From positions 1 to 10,888 of the forward strand of contig SLIY01000043.1 of NCBI GenBank assembly GCA_007135385.1: a stretch of 10,888 bases of DNA, in the 5' to 3' direction. The stretch is from Leptolyngbyaceae cyanobacterium CSSed165cm_216 (GTDB lineage: Bacteria > Cyanobacteriota > Cyanobacteriia > Phormidesmidales > Phormidesmidaceae). The notes under the pieces are model-generated. The model saw only the letters and a list, made by a program, of their open reading frames with translations, made no database searches and had not been told where the DNA came from. Below, piece after piece: positions 5,756 to 10,888 of this stretch (the first letter of the stretch is position 1; each line of letters opens with the position of its first letter). A program made the translations under genes and the position numbers.

Positions 5756-5875
5756 TTAGTTAAAGAAGTAGCTAGAAAACAGCAGACCTAGCACAAACAC
5801 CAGCAGTAAACCTAAAAACAGCGATGTCCGATTTAGCTCTACTGGCTGCTTATTGGGATTGGGTGAACGATCCAT
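5756..5875 (-). CDS. psbL: photosystem II protein PsbL
   Basis: PsbL is a single-helix subunit at the photosystem II monomer-monomer interface, needed for a working QA side and for dimer stability. The minus strand reads 39 residues: MDRSPNPNKQPVELNRTSL, a hydrophobic helix (about 18-36), and the conserved end SSYFFN before TAA. Sequence and length are typical. The start lies 9 bp after the psbF stop and has no Shine-Dalgarno sequence, so translation coupled to psbF is likely. Confidence 0.97.
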   Translation of the reverse strand: MDRSPNPNKQPVELNRTSLFLGLLLVFVLGLLFSSYFFN

Positions 5876-5884
5876 AATGCTTTT

Positions 5885-6019
5885 TTACCGTTGAATAAAC
5901 TGCATGGCCGCGATCGCGCCCAGAAAAAACACACTTGGTACGGCTAGGGTATGAACGGCTAGCCAGCGAACCGTGAAAATCGGATAAGTAATTTGGTCGT
6001 TGGGGGAATTGCTTTGCAT
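5885..6019 (-). CDS. psbF: cytochrome b559 beta subunit PsbF
   Basis: PsbF pairs with PsbE to bind the heme of cytochrome b559 in the photosystem II reaction centre. The 44-residue product, MQSNSPNDQITYPIFTVRW...AMQFIQR, has one transmembrane helix. The heme ligand His23 lies in the RWLAVHTLAVP segment. A HIP1 octamer falls in the codons for GAIAA. It starts 36 bp after psbE and lacks an obvious ribosome binding site. No oddities are seen. Confidence 0.97.
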   Translation of the reverse strand: MQSNSPNDQITYPIFTVRWLAVHTLAVPSVFFLGAIAAMQFIQR

Positions 6020-6055
6020 AGCACTTAATCAAATCGCAATTAAAAACAGGTCATC

Positions 6056-6304
6056 TTATCGGGCTGAGAATGTATCAATTTGACTTTTCGCATCGAAGCG
6101 ATCGTCCACAATCGGTAACTGCATCTGGTTGTCAGGGTAATACTCATTGGGCCGAGGGGTGCCAAAGGCATCGTAGGCCAACCCTGTGCTAACAAACAGC
6201 CATCCCGCAATAAACAACATGGGGATAGTGATGCTGTGAATAATCCAGTAGCGGATGCTGGTTACGATATCGCCAAAGGGGCGCTCACCAGTAGTCCCTG
6301 CCAT
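6056..6304 (-). CDS. psbE: cytochrome b559 alpha subunit PsbE
   Basis: PsbE is the larger cytochrome b559 subunit, essential for assembling the photosystem II reaction centre. The 82-residue protein starts MAGTTGERPFGDIVTSIRYW and has the heme ligand His23 in WIIHSITIP. One transmembrane helix follows, then the lumenal tail with the conserved FGTPRPNEYY and PIVDDRF blocks. The start is supported by AGAGGAG about nine bases upstream. It is the first gene of psbE-F-L-J and lies 95 bp after ycf48; that gap holds its own promoter candidate, so it can be transcribed separately from rubA-ycf48. Confidence 0.98.
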   Translation of the reverse strand: MAGTTGERPFGDIVTSIRYWIIHSITIPMLFIAGWLFVSTGLAYDAFGTPRPNEYYPDNQMQLPIVDDRFDAKSQIDTFSAR

Positions 6305-6341
6305 ATCAACGTCTCCTCTCTAACACAAAGAATCTAACTTA

Positions 6342-6370
6342 ATCATAGAGAACGCCGCTAACCCTAACAA
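6342..6370 (-). promoter_or_regulatory. candidate promoter of psbEFLJ
   Basis: On the minus strand TTGTTA (6370-6365) and TATGAT (6347-6342) are spaced by exactly 17 bp. This fits a sigma-70-type promoter and would give a leader of roughly 30 nt before psbE. Confidence 0.45.
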
Positions 6371-6399
6371 GCTATTCTCCCTAAATGGTCTAAGTTTTC

Positions 6400-7404
6400 C
6401 TAGGCCACTTCTGGTTGATATTTCAAAATGGTGCCTTGCTGCCCCAAGACAAAGCCCTTGTCAGGCTGTAAAAACTTAATCCGGTAGAAATTAGAGGGCA
6501 CATCATTGACAGCCTTATCTTTATACCAGGTTTGGCCCCCATCAAAGCTACACAACAGATTACCGCCGCCCCCAGTCACCCAAAGCTCCTCAGGGGTGCG
6601 AAAGGCCATATCCAGTAGCCCCCAACTCGTCCCAAACTCAGGGTTGATCGCCTCTGTGAAGTCATCGGAGGCCCGGGAATTAGAAAACCGCACCTCTCCC
6701 CCCCGACCAATAATCCACAGCTTGCCATCGGCATCAAAGCCCATATTCTGCAAACGCCGAGAGTTCTGCCGATTGTGGGGAATCCACTCATCCTGCCCTG
6801 GGGCCCAGGTGGAATAGAAATTACCCCGCGAGGACACAGCCACATAGCGACCATCCTCAGACCGAGTCATATTACGCACGACCCCCACGGCCCCTTGTAC
6901 CAAGGCCTTCCAATGACGACCAGCATCCTGGGTAACATAAATAGCACCAATATCCGTGGCCATTTCAGCTGACTGAGACCCTAAAGCTGTCACTAAGAAA
7001 GGGGTACCTGGCAGTTCATTACTCAGGGGAAGCTTCTCCCAGCTTTTGCCCCCATCGGGGGTATGCAACAAAATGGATGGAGTGCCAGCAACCCAGCCTT
7101 CATCACCCGCAAAGTCTACCGACGTGAAGGTGTAGGGCTGATCGTCTAAGGTCAGCTCTCGGGTTTGCCAGGTAGTGCCGCCATCAAAGGTTTCCAACAA
7201 TGTGTTTCGACTACCTACAATCCAGCCATGGCTAGCATCTTGGGTAAAGGCAATATCAGACAGGGTAGACTCGGTGGGCACTTGAATCACCCGCCAAGGA
7301 TGCACGCTGGCGTCCTCTAGGAAGTATTTCGTACAGCCCGATGCCATGACCACAATCACCAGGGCAATGAGGCCTCGTTTCAACCAATCCAGCGCAGCGT
7401 GCAT
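6400..7404 (-). CDS. ycf48: photosystem II assembly/repair factor Ycf48
   Basis: Ycf48 binds newly made D1 on the lumenal side and helps build the reaction centre and repair photosystem II (homologous to plant HCF136). The 334-residue protein has a positively charged start, a hydrophobic stretch and a lipobox-like MASGC with Cys24, so it is probably lipid-anchored in the lumen. The rest is a seven-bladed propeller of BNR/Asp-box repeats; four clear ones are DGGTTW (74-79), DGGKSW (117-122), DAGRHW (160-165) and DGGQTW (288-293). The conserved Arg-rich stretch RQNSRRLQN (about 212-220) resembles the cyanobacterial Arg patch. It lies between rubA and psbE, as in many cyanobacteria. No strong Shine-Dalgarno sequence precedes the ATG. 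Confidence 0.96.
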   Translation of the reverse strand: MHAALDWLKRGLIALVIVVMASGCTKYFLEDASVHPWRVIQVPTESTLSDIAFTQDASHGWIVGSRNTLLETFDGGTTWQTRELTLDDQPYTFTSVDFAGDEGWVAGTPSILLHTPDGGKSWEKLPLSNELPGTPFLVTALGSQSAEMATDIGAIYVTQDAGRHWKALVQGAVGVVRNMTRSEDGRYVAVSSRGNFYSTWAPGQDEWIPHNRQNSRRLQNMGFDADGKLWIIGRGGEVRFSNSRASDDFTEAINPEFGTSWGLLDMAFRTPEELWVTGGGGNLLCSFDGGQTWYKDKAVNDVPSNFYRIKFLQPDKGFVLGQQGTILKYQPEVA

Positions 7405-7446
7405 AAGCTAACCCAGTACAACGTTTGACTAATTTCAAGAAAAAGA

Positions 7447-7469
7447 TGTCAACTTGATCACTTGATCAA
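7447..7469 (-). promoter_or_regulatory. palindrome next to a -35-like box upstream of ycf48
   Basis: TTGATCA (7454-7460) and TGATCAA (7463-7469) form a perfect inverted repeat with a 2-bp spacer, and CTTGATCA is also a tandem direct repeat (7453-7468). Directly downstream on the minus strand is a consensus -35 box, TTGACA (7452-7447). No convincing -10 follows at 16-18 bp, so an operator or activator site is possible but unproven. Confidence 0.35.
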
Positions 7470-7511
7470 TTAAACACCGGAGCTGGCCCCGAAATCGATC
7501 CCCGCCAGCGC

Positions 7512-8009
7512 CTACCTCAACCCATAGAGGCTGATAAAGAATAAGAACCCCACGGCCAATGCACCAAAAATGAGAATATTTTTCTGAGCCGGGGTCAACC
7601 GGTTTACCCCTAACCCATAGTTCAGGTTTTCTTTAAAACCAGAAGGAGCACCAATGGGGCCAATATTGCTGAACTGCTTCTTAGGCGCACTGCACACAGG
7701 GCAGCGCCAATTTAAGGGTAAGTCCTGGAAGGCGGTACCAGCAGCAATGTTAGACCGGTTATCTCCCTTAGCTGGCACATAAGCATAGCCACAAGCTCTA
7801 CATTCATAGCAGTCCATCTCCTCAGGGGAAAGCACCTCTGGCTCAGAGGTAGCTGCCAATGGCTCAGGGGAGGCCGGTTCTGCCGCCTCAGCCCTAACAA
7901 GCCCAGGCCCGCCAGCGTCTGCGGCACTGGCGCCTTCAGCATTAGCATCTACAGCATTAGCGTCTGCAGACTGGGGAAAATCGGCTGACGATTCAGATTC
8001 AGCGCTCAT
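7512..8009 (-). CDS. rubA: membrane-anchored rubredoxin RubA with long N-terminal extension
   Basis: RubA is a thylakoid rubredoxin needed for early photosystem II (and in some species photosystem I) assembly. The iron site is complete: CRACG supplies Cys70 and Cys73, and CPVC supplies Cys103 and Cys106. It is followed by the conserved linker FSNIGPIGAPSGFKENLNYGLGVNRLTPAQ and one C-terminal transmembrane helix (about 145-163). The N-terminal ~64 residues are Ala/Glu/Asp/Pro-rich and disordered-looking, with a duplicated ADANA/VDANA unit. Common cyanobacterial RubA is about 115 residues, so this 165-residue form is enlarged only at the N-terminus. ATG at 8009 is chosen because GAGGTG lies nine bases upstream; an in-frame GTG at 8021 is part of that Shine-Dalgarno sequence. 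It is the first gene of the rubA-ycf48-psbEFLJ block. Confidence 0.95.
   Translation of the reverse strand: MSAESESSADFPQSADANAVDANAEGASAADAGGPGLVRAEAAEPASPEPLAATSEPEVLSPEEMDCYECRACGYAYVPAKGDNRSNIAAGTAFQDLPLNWRCPVCSAPKKQFSNIGPIGAPSGFKENLNYGLGVNRLTPAQKNILIFGALAVGFLFFISLYGLR
7938..7967. repeat. 15-bp tandem duplication inside rubA
   Basis: AGCATTAGCATCTAC (7938-7952) and AGCATTAGCGTCTGC (7953-7967) differ at two positions. On the coding strand they give five-residue repeats ADANA and VDANA in the N-terminal extension of RubA. Confidence 0.75.
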
Positions 8010-8387
8010 AGGGGCAATCACCTCGATTTTCGGGCACAGTTAACGTCATCTACCCCTGCCCCAGCACGGCTCGTCAACTAAGTTGAGCGGGCGCACTAGG
8101 AAGCGGGACAAAAGCCGACAACAGCTTAGGGATCTATGCGCTAGCACAACCCGACAGATAGATGCAGCTGTAGCCGACCAAAATGTTTGTTGTAAACAAT
8201 TATGACATAGTTGTGTCATGGCTTAGCTTCTTGCCTAAAGAGCATGGGGGTAGACTAATTAAAATGATTGAGGTCTCTAATCCATTCCTTCTGATTTTCC
8301 AGTGAATGTGCCCTAGAATAAACAGGCATGTGCTGGGGCTGCGCCCCAGGCAGGTCAATGTAAAGTTGTCGTTGCAGCGGTGAACTC
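8010..8387. promoter_or_regulatory. divergent control region between rubA and ndhC
   Basis: This 378-bp region holds no recognisable gene. For ndhC, TAGAAT at 8314-8319 is a fair -10 without a good -35. For rubA, the minus strand shows TTGACG (8077-8072) and TAGATG (8052-8047) with a long 19-bp spacer. Inverted repeats that could bind regulators are TCAACT-A-AGTTGA (8074-8086, overlapping that -35), TTGTT-GTA-AACAA (8187-8199) and ATGACA-N6-TGTCAT (8202-8219). No NtcA-type GTA-N8-TAC is seen at these repeats. Confidence 0.4.
8333..8349 (+). promoter_or_regulatory. GC-rich hairpin in the ndhC leader
   Basis: CTGGGGC (8333-8339) pairs with GCCCCAG (8343-8349) across a TGC loop, 38 nt before the ndhC start. 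There is no T-run after it, so it is not a simple terminator; it could stabilise the leader or control translation. Confidence 0.5.
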
Positions 8388-8750
8388 GTGTTTGTCTTAT
8401 CCGGCTACGAGTACTTCCTAGTATTTTTGATGATTTCTTGCCTGGTGCCCGTGGCGGCCCTGACGGCGTCTAAGCTGTTGCGTCCGGTCAGCCGTGGTCC
8501 AGCTCGCAGAACGACCTATGAATCTGGCATGGAGCCCATCGGTGGTGCCTGGATTCAGTTCAATATTCGGTACTATATGTTTGCCCTGGTCTTCGTCATC
8601 TTTGACGTGGAAACGGTATTTTTGTATCCCTGGGCGGTGGCATTCAACCAGCTAGGGTTGTTAGCCTTTATAGAGGCCTTGATTTTTATTGCAATCTTGG
8701 TCGTTGGTTTAGTGTATGCCTGGCGCAAGGGAGCTCTTGAATGGTCATGA
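8388..8750 (+). CDS. ndhC: NAD(P)H-quinone oxidoreductase (NDH-1) subunit NdhC (subunit 3)
   Basis: NdhC is a small membrane subunit of cyanobacterial NDH-1, which moves electrons from ferredoxin to plastoquinone in respiration, cyclic electron flow and CO2 uptake. The 120-residue protein has three transmembrane helices, and the conserved loop RRTTYESGMEPIGGAWIQFNIRYY between the first two carries residues of the quinone cavity region. FVIFDVETVFLYPWA and the end YAWRKGALEWS are typical. The start is GTG at 8388, giving the invariant MFVLSGYEYFL; only a weak GGTG precedes it. It is the first gene of ndhC-K-J and overlaps ndhK by 10 nt. Confidence 0.98.
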   Translation: MFVLSGYEYFLVFLMISCLVPVAALTASKLLRPVSRGPARRTTYESGMEPIGGAWIQFNIRYYMFALVFVIFDVETVFLYPWAVAFNQLGLLAFIEALIFIAILVVGLVYAWRKGALEWS

Positions 8751-9481
8751 AAGCTGCTGCTGATAACAACGCAATGCTTGCCCCTGGCGAGATGTTACAA
8801 AATCCAGCCGCTCCTCCGGCTGTGACCCACGACTTGTCAGAAAACGTGATTCTGACCACTGTGGATGACTTGTACAACTGGTGTCGGCTGTCGAGCTTAT
8901 TCCCCATGCTCTATGGCACCGCCTGTTGTTTTATTGAATTCGCGGCACTGATTGGTTCGCGGTTTGACTTTGACCGGTTTGGTTTGTTGCCTCGGGCTAG
9001 TCCCCGCCAGGCTGATTTAATTATTACGGCGGGCACGGTCACCATGAAGATGGCTCCGGCCCTGGTGCGCCTGTATGAGCAAATGGCCGATCCAAAGTAC
9101 GTGATCGCCATGGGGGCCTGCACCATCACTGGTGGCATGTTCAGCATGGATTCTCCCTCAGCTGTACGCGGAGTAGATAAGCTGATTCCGGTGGATGTAT
9201 ATATTCCAGGCTGTCCGCCCAGGCCTGAGGCGATTATTGATGCGATTATCAAGCTGCGCAAGAAGGTAGCGACCGAGTCCATGCAGGATCGGGCTTACAC
9301 GATGCAGACCCATCGCTTCTATCAACGAGCCCATAAGCTGAAGTCAGTGCCTCCCATTTTGACCGGCCAGTATTTGCAAATGGGCACTCACAACTCACCC
9401 CCTAAAGAATTGATGGAATCGATGGGGATGCCGGTCCCATCAGCTTTGGCAGAAAAAACAGCCGAGGAGGAGACAAACTAG
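8741..9481 (+). CDS. ndhK: NDH-1 subunit NdhK (PsbG/NuoB-type, cluster N2)
   Basis: NdhK carries the terminal 4Fe-4S cluster N2 that passes electrons to plastoquinone. The 246-residue product has the four ligand cysteines: Cys62-Cys63 in GTACCFIEF, Cys127 in MGACTITGGM, and Cys158 in IPGCPPRPEA. The long stretch FDFDRFGLLPRASPRQADLIITAGTVT is family-typical. The N-terminal ~33 residues and the C-terminal tail after about residue 215 are variable and look flexible. AAGGGAG seven bases upstream favours the ATG at 8741, not the one at 8747. The overlap with the end of ndhC and direct contact with ndhJ point to one translationally coupled operon. Confidence 0.98.
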   Translation: MVMKAAADNNAMLAPGEMLQNPAAPPAVTHDLSENVILTTVDDLYNWCRLSSLFPMLYGTACCFIEFAALIGSRFDFDRFGLLPRASPRQADLIITAGTVTMKMAPALVRLYEQMADPKYVIAMGACTITGGMFSMDSPSAVRGVDKLIPVDVYIPGCPPRPEAIIDAIIKLRKKVATESMQDRAYTMQTHRFYQRAHKLKSVPPILTGQYLQMGTHNSPPKELMESMGMPVPSALAEKTAEEETN

Positions 9482-10021
9482 ATGGCTGAAGACGAAAAGA
9501 ATGTATCTCCAGAAGCGGAGGCTGAGTCTGAAGGCGCAATTGTCGAAGCCGGAACCGTATCGACATGGCTGACAGAAAATGGGTTTGATCATGACTTAGT
9601 GCCCCCCGATCATCTGGGCGTAGAGGTGATCAAGGTCGAACCGCAGTTTTTGATTCCCATTTCTACAGCCCTCTATGCCTACGGGTTTAACTACTTGCAG
9701 TGCCAGGGGGCCTATGATAACGGCCCTGGCAAGGAGTTGGTCAGTTTTTACCATCTGACTAAGGTCGGGGATGATGGCGATCGCCCTGAAGAGATACGGG
9801 TCAAAGTCTTTCTCCCCCGAGCCGATCCTCGGGTACCGTCGGTCTACTGGATTTGGAAGGCTGCGGACTGGCAAGAGCGGGAAAGCTATGACATGTACGG
9901 CATCATCTACGAAGGGCACCCCAACCTGAAGCGGCTGCTGATGCCGGAAGACTGGGTGGGTTGGCCCTTGCGTAAGGACTATATTTCCCCAGACTTCTAC
10001 GAACTGCAAGACGCTTACTAG
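9482..10021 (+). CDS. ndhJ: NDH-1 subunit NdhJ (30 kDa/NuoC-type)
   Basis: NdhJ is the hydrophilic 30-kDa-type subunit that packs with NdhK, NdhH and NdhI in the NDH-1 connecting arm. The 179-residue protein has an acidic N-terminus (MAEDEKNVSPEAEAESEG), then the family fold with FLPRADPRVPSVYWIWKAADW. The signature ERESYDMYGI (132-141) and the typical end RLLMPEDWVGWPLRKDY follow. The ATG directly follows the ndhK stop with no gap, and GAGGAGG upstream, inside the ndhK end, is its ribosome binding site. A strong terminator follows. Confidence 0.97.
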   Translation: MAEDEKNVSPEAEAESEGAIVEAGTVSTWLTENGFDHDLVPPDHLGVEVIKVEPQFLIPISTALYAYGFNYLQCQGAYDNGPGKELVSFYHLTKVGDDGDRPEEIRVKVFLPRADPRVPSVYWIWKAADWQERESYDMYGIIYEGHPNLKRLLMPEDWVGWPLRKDYISPDFYELQDAY

Positions 10022-10037
10022 CGTCTAAGTAATCAGC

Positions 10038-10078
10038 AAAAATTAATTGCCCCGGCAAAGCCGGGGCAATTAATTTTT
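10038..10078. terminator. bidirectional rho-independent terminator between ndhJ and thf1
   Basis: A perfect 19-bp stem, 10038-10056 with 10060-10078, has the GC core GCCCCGGC/GCCGGGGC and an AAA loop. The A-run and T-run on its flanks give a T-tail on both strands. It can end ndhCKJ rightwards and thf1 leftwards. Confidence 0.95.
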
Positions 10079-10110
10079 GTAGCTACTTATTTGGGGTATT
10101 CGGGGTTGGG

Positions 10111-10887
10111 TTATTCGGGCGCTTCTTCGTTGTCTGGCTGGTCATTACTAGTCGCTACAGCGGGTTGACTGGCATCTGCATCTTCAGTACCTTCAGTACC
10201 AGCTTCAGCTGCTTTTTGGCGCTCTTCTCGCTTTTTGCGATCGGCGGCCAGCATGTCCTTCATGACCTCTTGGGCTTGGACAAACTTTTCCAGATTGCTG
10301 CGATAAAGGTCCACATCTTTCAGCAGCTTGTCAGTGGAGAGGTTGAGCTTATCTCCCAAATCCTTGAATAAGGACTCGATCGCGTCTTTACTCTCGAGCG
10401 TCTCAGCTGGAGCAACTGACTCCACTAAGGTGTATAGGCCAATGCCAAAGGGGCGGCTGTATTTAAACTTGTCTTTGGCGGCGACGGTACCTAGGGTACC
10501 CCGCAGGCCATCTTCATGGGCCGCTTCTGATAGGTTATCAAACTGACCTTTAAGGTCATCAAAGCTGATGCCAGCGATCGCCGATTGAATGGCGGCGGCA
10601 TCCGCGCGATATTGCTCGGGCGTACTATCAACAGCGCGGCAAAGGCCGTTAAAAATCGAGTCTTTATCGCTTTCGGGCTGATAGCCTTCCATAAAGCGAT
10701 CGTAGGTAGTCACTACCCCTAGGGCGTAGATGGGGTCGTAGGCAAAATCGGCGTTGACCGACAGCAGGTGCATTTCTACCAGCAGTTCATCCACTACACG
10801 CCGGTAAATGGAGTTGATGGGACGGGTGTGATGGGTGTAGAAGTCCCGTTTAGCGTCGGATACCGTGCGTACAGGTGCGTTATTCAC
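10111..10887 (-). CDS. thf1: Thf1/Psb29, thylakoid formation and photosystem II maintenance protein
   Basis: Thf1 (Psb29) supports photosystem II stability under strong light and is known to bind and help stabilise FtsH proteases in cyanobacteria. The 258-residue protein begins NNAPVRTVSDAKRDFYTHHTRPINSIYRRVVDELLVEMHLL, the family hallmark, followed by YALGVVTTYDRFMEGYQP. It continues mostly helical to a coiled-coil-like stretch, LEKFVQAQEVMKDMLAADRKKREERQ. It ends in a low-complexity acidic tail with a GTEGTE duplication made by a 9-bp repeat (CTTCAGTAC at 10182-10190 and 10191-10199). The start is a GTG at 10887, one base from the window edge. It matches the usual VRTVSD-type N-terminus, but the upstream signal is out of view. 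It is convergent with ndhCKJ across the shared terminator. Confidence 0.95.
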   Translation of the reverse strand: MNNAPVRTVSDAKRDFYTHHTRPINSIYRRVVDELLVEMHLLSVNADFAYDPIYALGVVTTYDRFMEGYQPESDKDSIFNGLCRAVDSTPEQYRADAAAIQSAIAGISFDDLKGQFDNLSEAAHEDGLRGTLGTVAAKDKFKYSRPFGIGLYTLVESVAPAETLESKDAIESLFKDLGDKLNLSTDKLLKDVDLYRSNLEKFVQAQEVMKDMLAADRKKREERQKAAEAGTEGTEDADASQPAVATSNDQPDNEEAPE

Positions 10888-10888
10888 A

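Noticed and set aside
9596..10009. Minus-strand open frame of 137 residues opposite ndhJ
   Set aside because: It is a shadow of ndhJ, which carries the ERESYDMYG signature and a good ribosome site on the plus strand.
10487..10501. GGTACC-TAG-GGTACC style dyad inside thf1
   Set aside because: It lies within conserved coding sequence and is short; chance codon content explains it.

Overview
The window is chromosomal DNA from a cyanobacterium. Three things show this: the core photosynthesis genes psbE, psbF, psbL, psbJ, ycf48, rubA and thf1; the cyanobacterial NDH-1 genes ndhC-ndhK-ndhJ; and at least 14 copies of the HIP1 octamer GCGATCGC. A filamentous, non-heterocystous Leptolyngbya/Nodosilinea-like lineage is my guess from protein style, not something the sequence proves. 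I see no phage, transposase, CRISPR array, rRNA or tRNA.

Left part (1-5330) is a mosaic of single, mostly unrelated genes. It runs: the N-terminal end of a Ski2/DEAD-like helicase (minus, cut by the window edge); a small secreted outer-membrane-barrel-like protein (plus); a DUF2839 membrane protein (minus); a large DinG-like helicase homologue whose catalytic motifs are all degenerate (minus); tyrA, arogenate/prephenate dehydrogenase (plus); a DUF2165 membrane protein (minus); and a NanE-like sugar-phosphate epimerase (plus). The gaps here carry short repeats: heptamer repeats on both sides of the DinG-like gene, one of them built into a 44-nt palindrome; 19-bp repeats after tyrA; and a 16-bp tandem repeat that contains the nanE stop codon.

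Middle part (5430-8010, all minus) is the photosystem II assembly block, transcribed rubA - ycf48 - psbE - psbF - psbL - psbJ. RubA and Ycf48 are biogenesis factors. PsbE and PsbF form cytochrome b559 of the reaction centre, and PsbL and PsbJ are small subunits of the same core. A strong hairpin with a T-rich tail on the minus strand ends the block after psbJ. psbJ, psbL and psbF were read directly from the DNA, since they are only 39-44 residues long.

Right part (8022-10888) begins with a 378-bp divergent control region that holds several inverted repeats. It is followed by the tightly packed ndhC-ndhK-ndhJ operon (10-nt overlap, then stop and start directly adjacent), which encodes the hydrophilic connecting module of NDH-1. 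A 19-bp-stem bidirectional terminator separates it from the convergent thf1 (psb29) gene, whose start lies at the last bases of the window.

No clearly new multi-gene system is present. The best leads are the catalytically degenerate DinG-like protein framed by heptamer repeats, the orphan NanE, the repeat-built 3' end of nanE, and the N-terminally expanded RubA.
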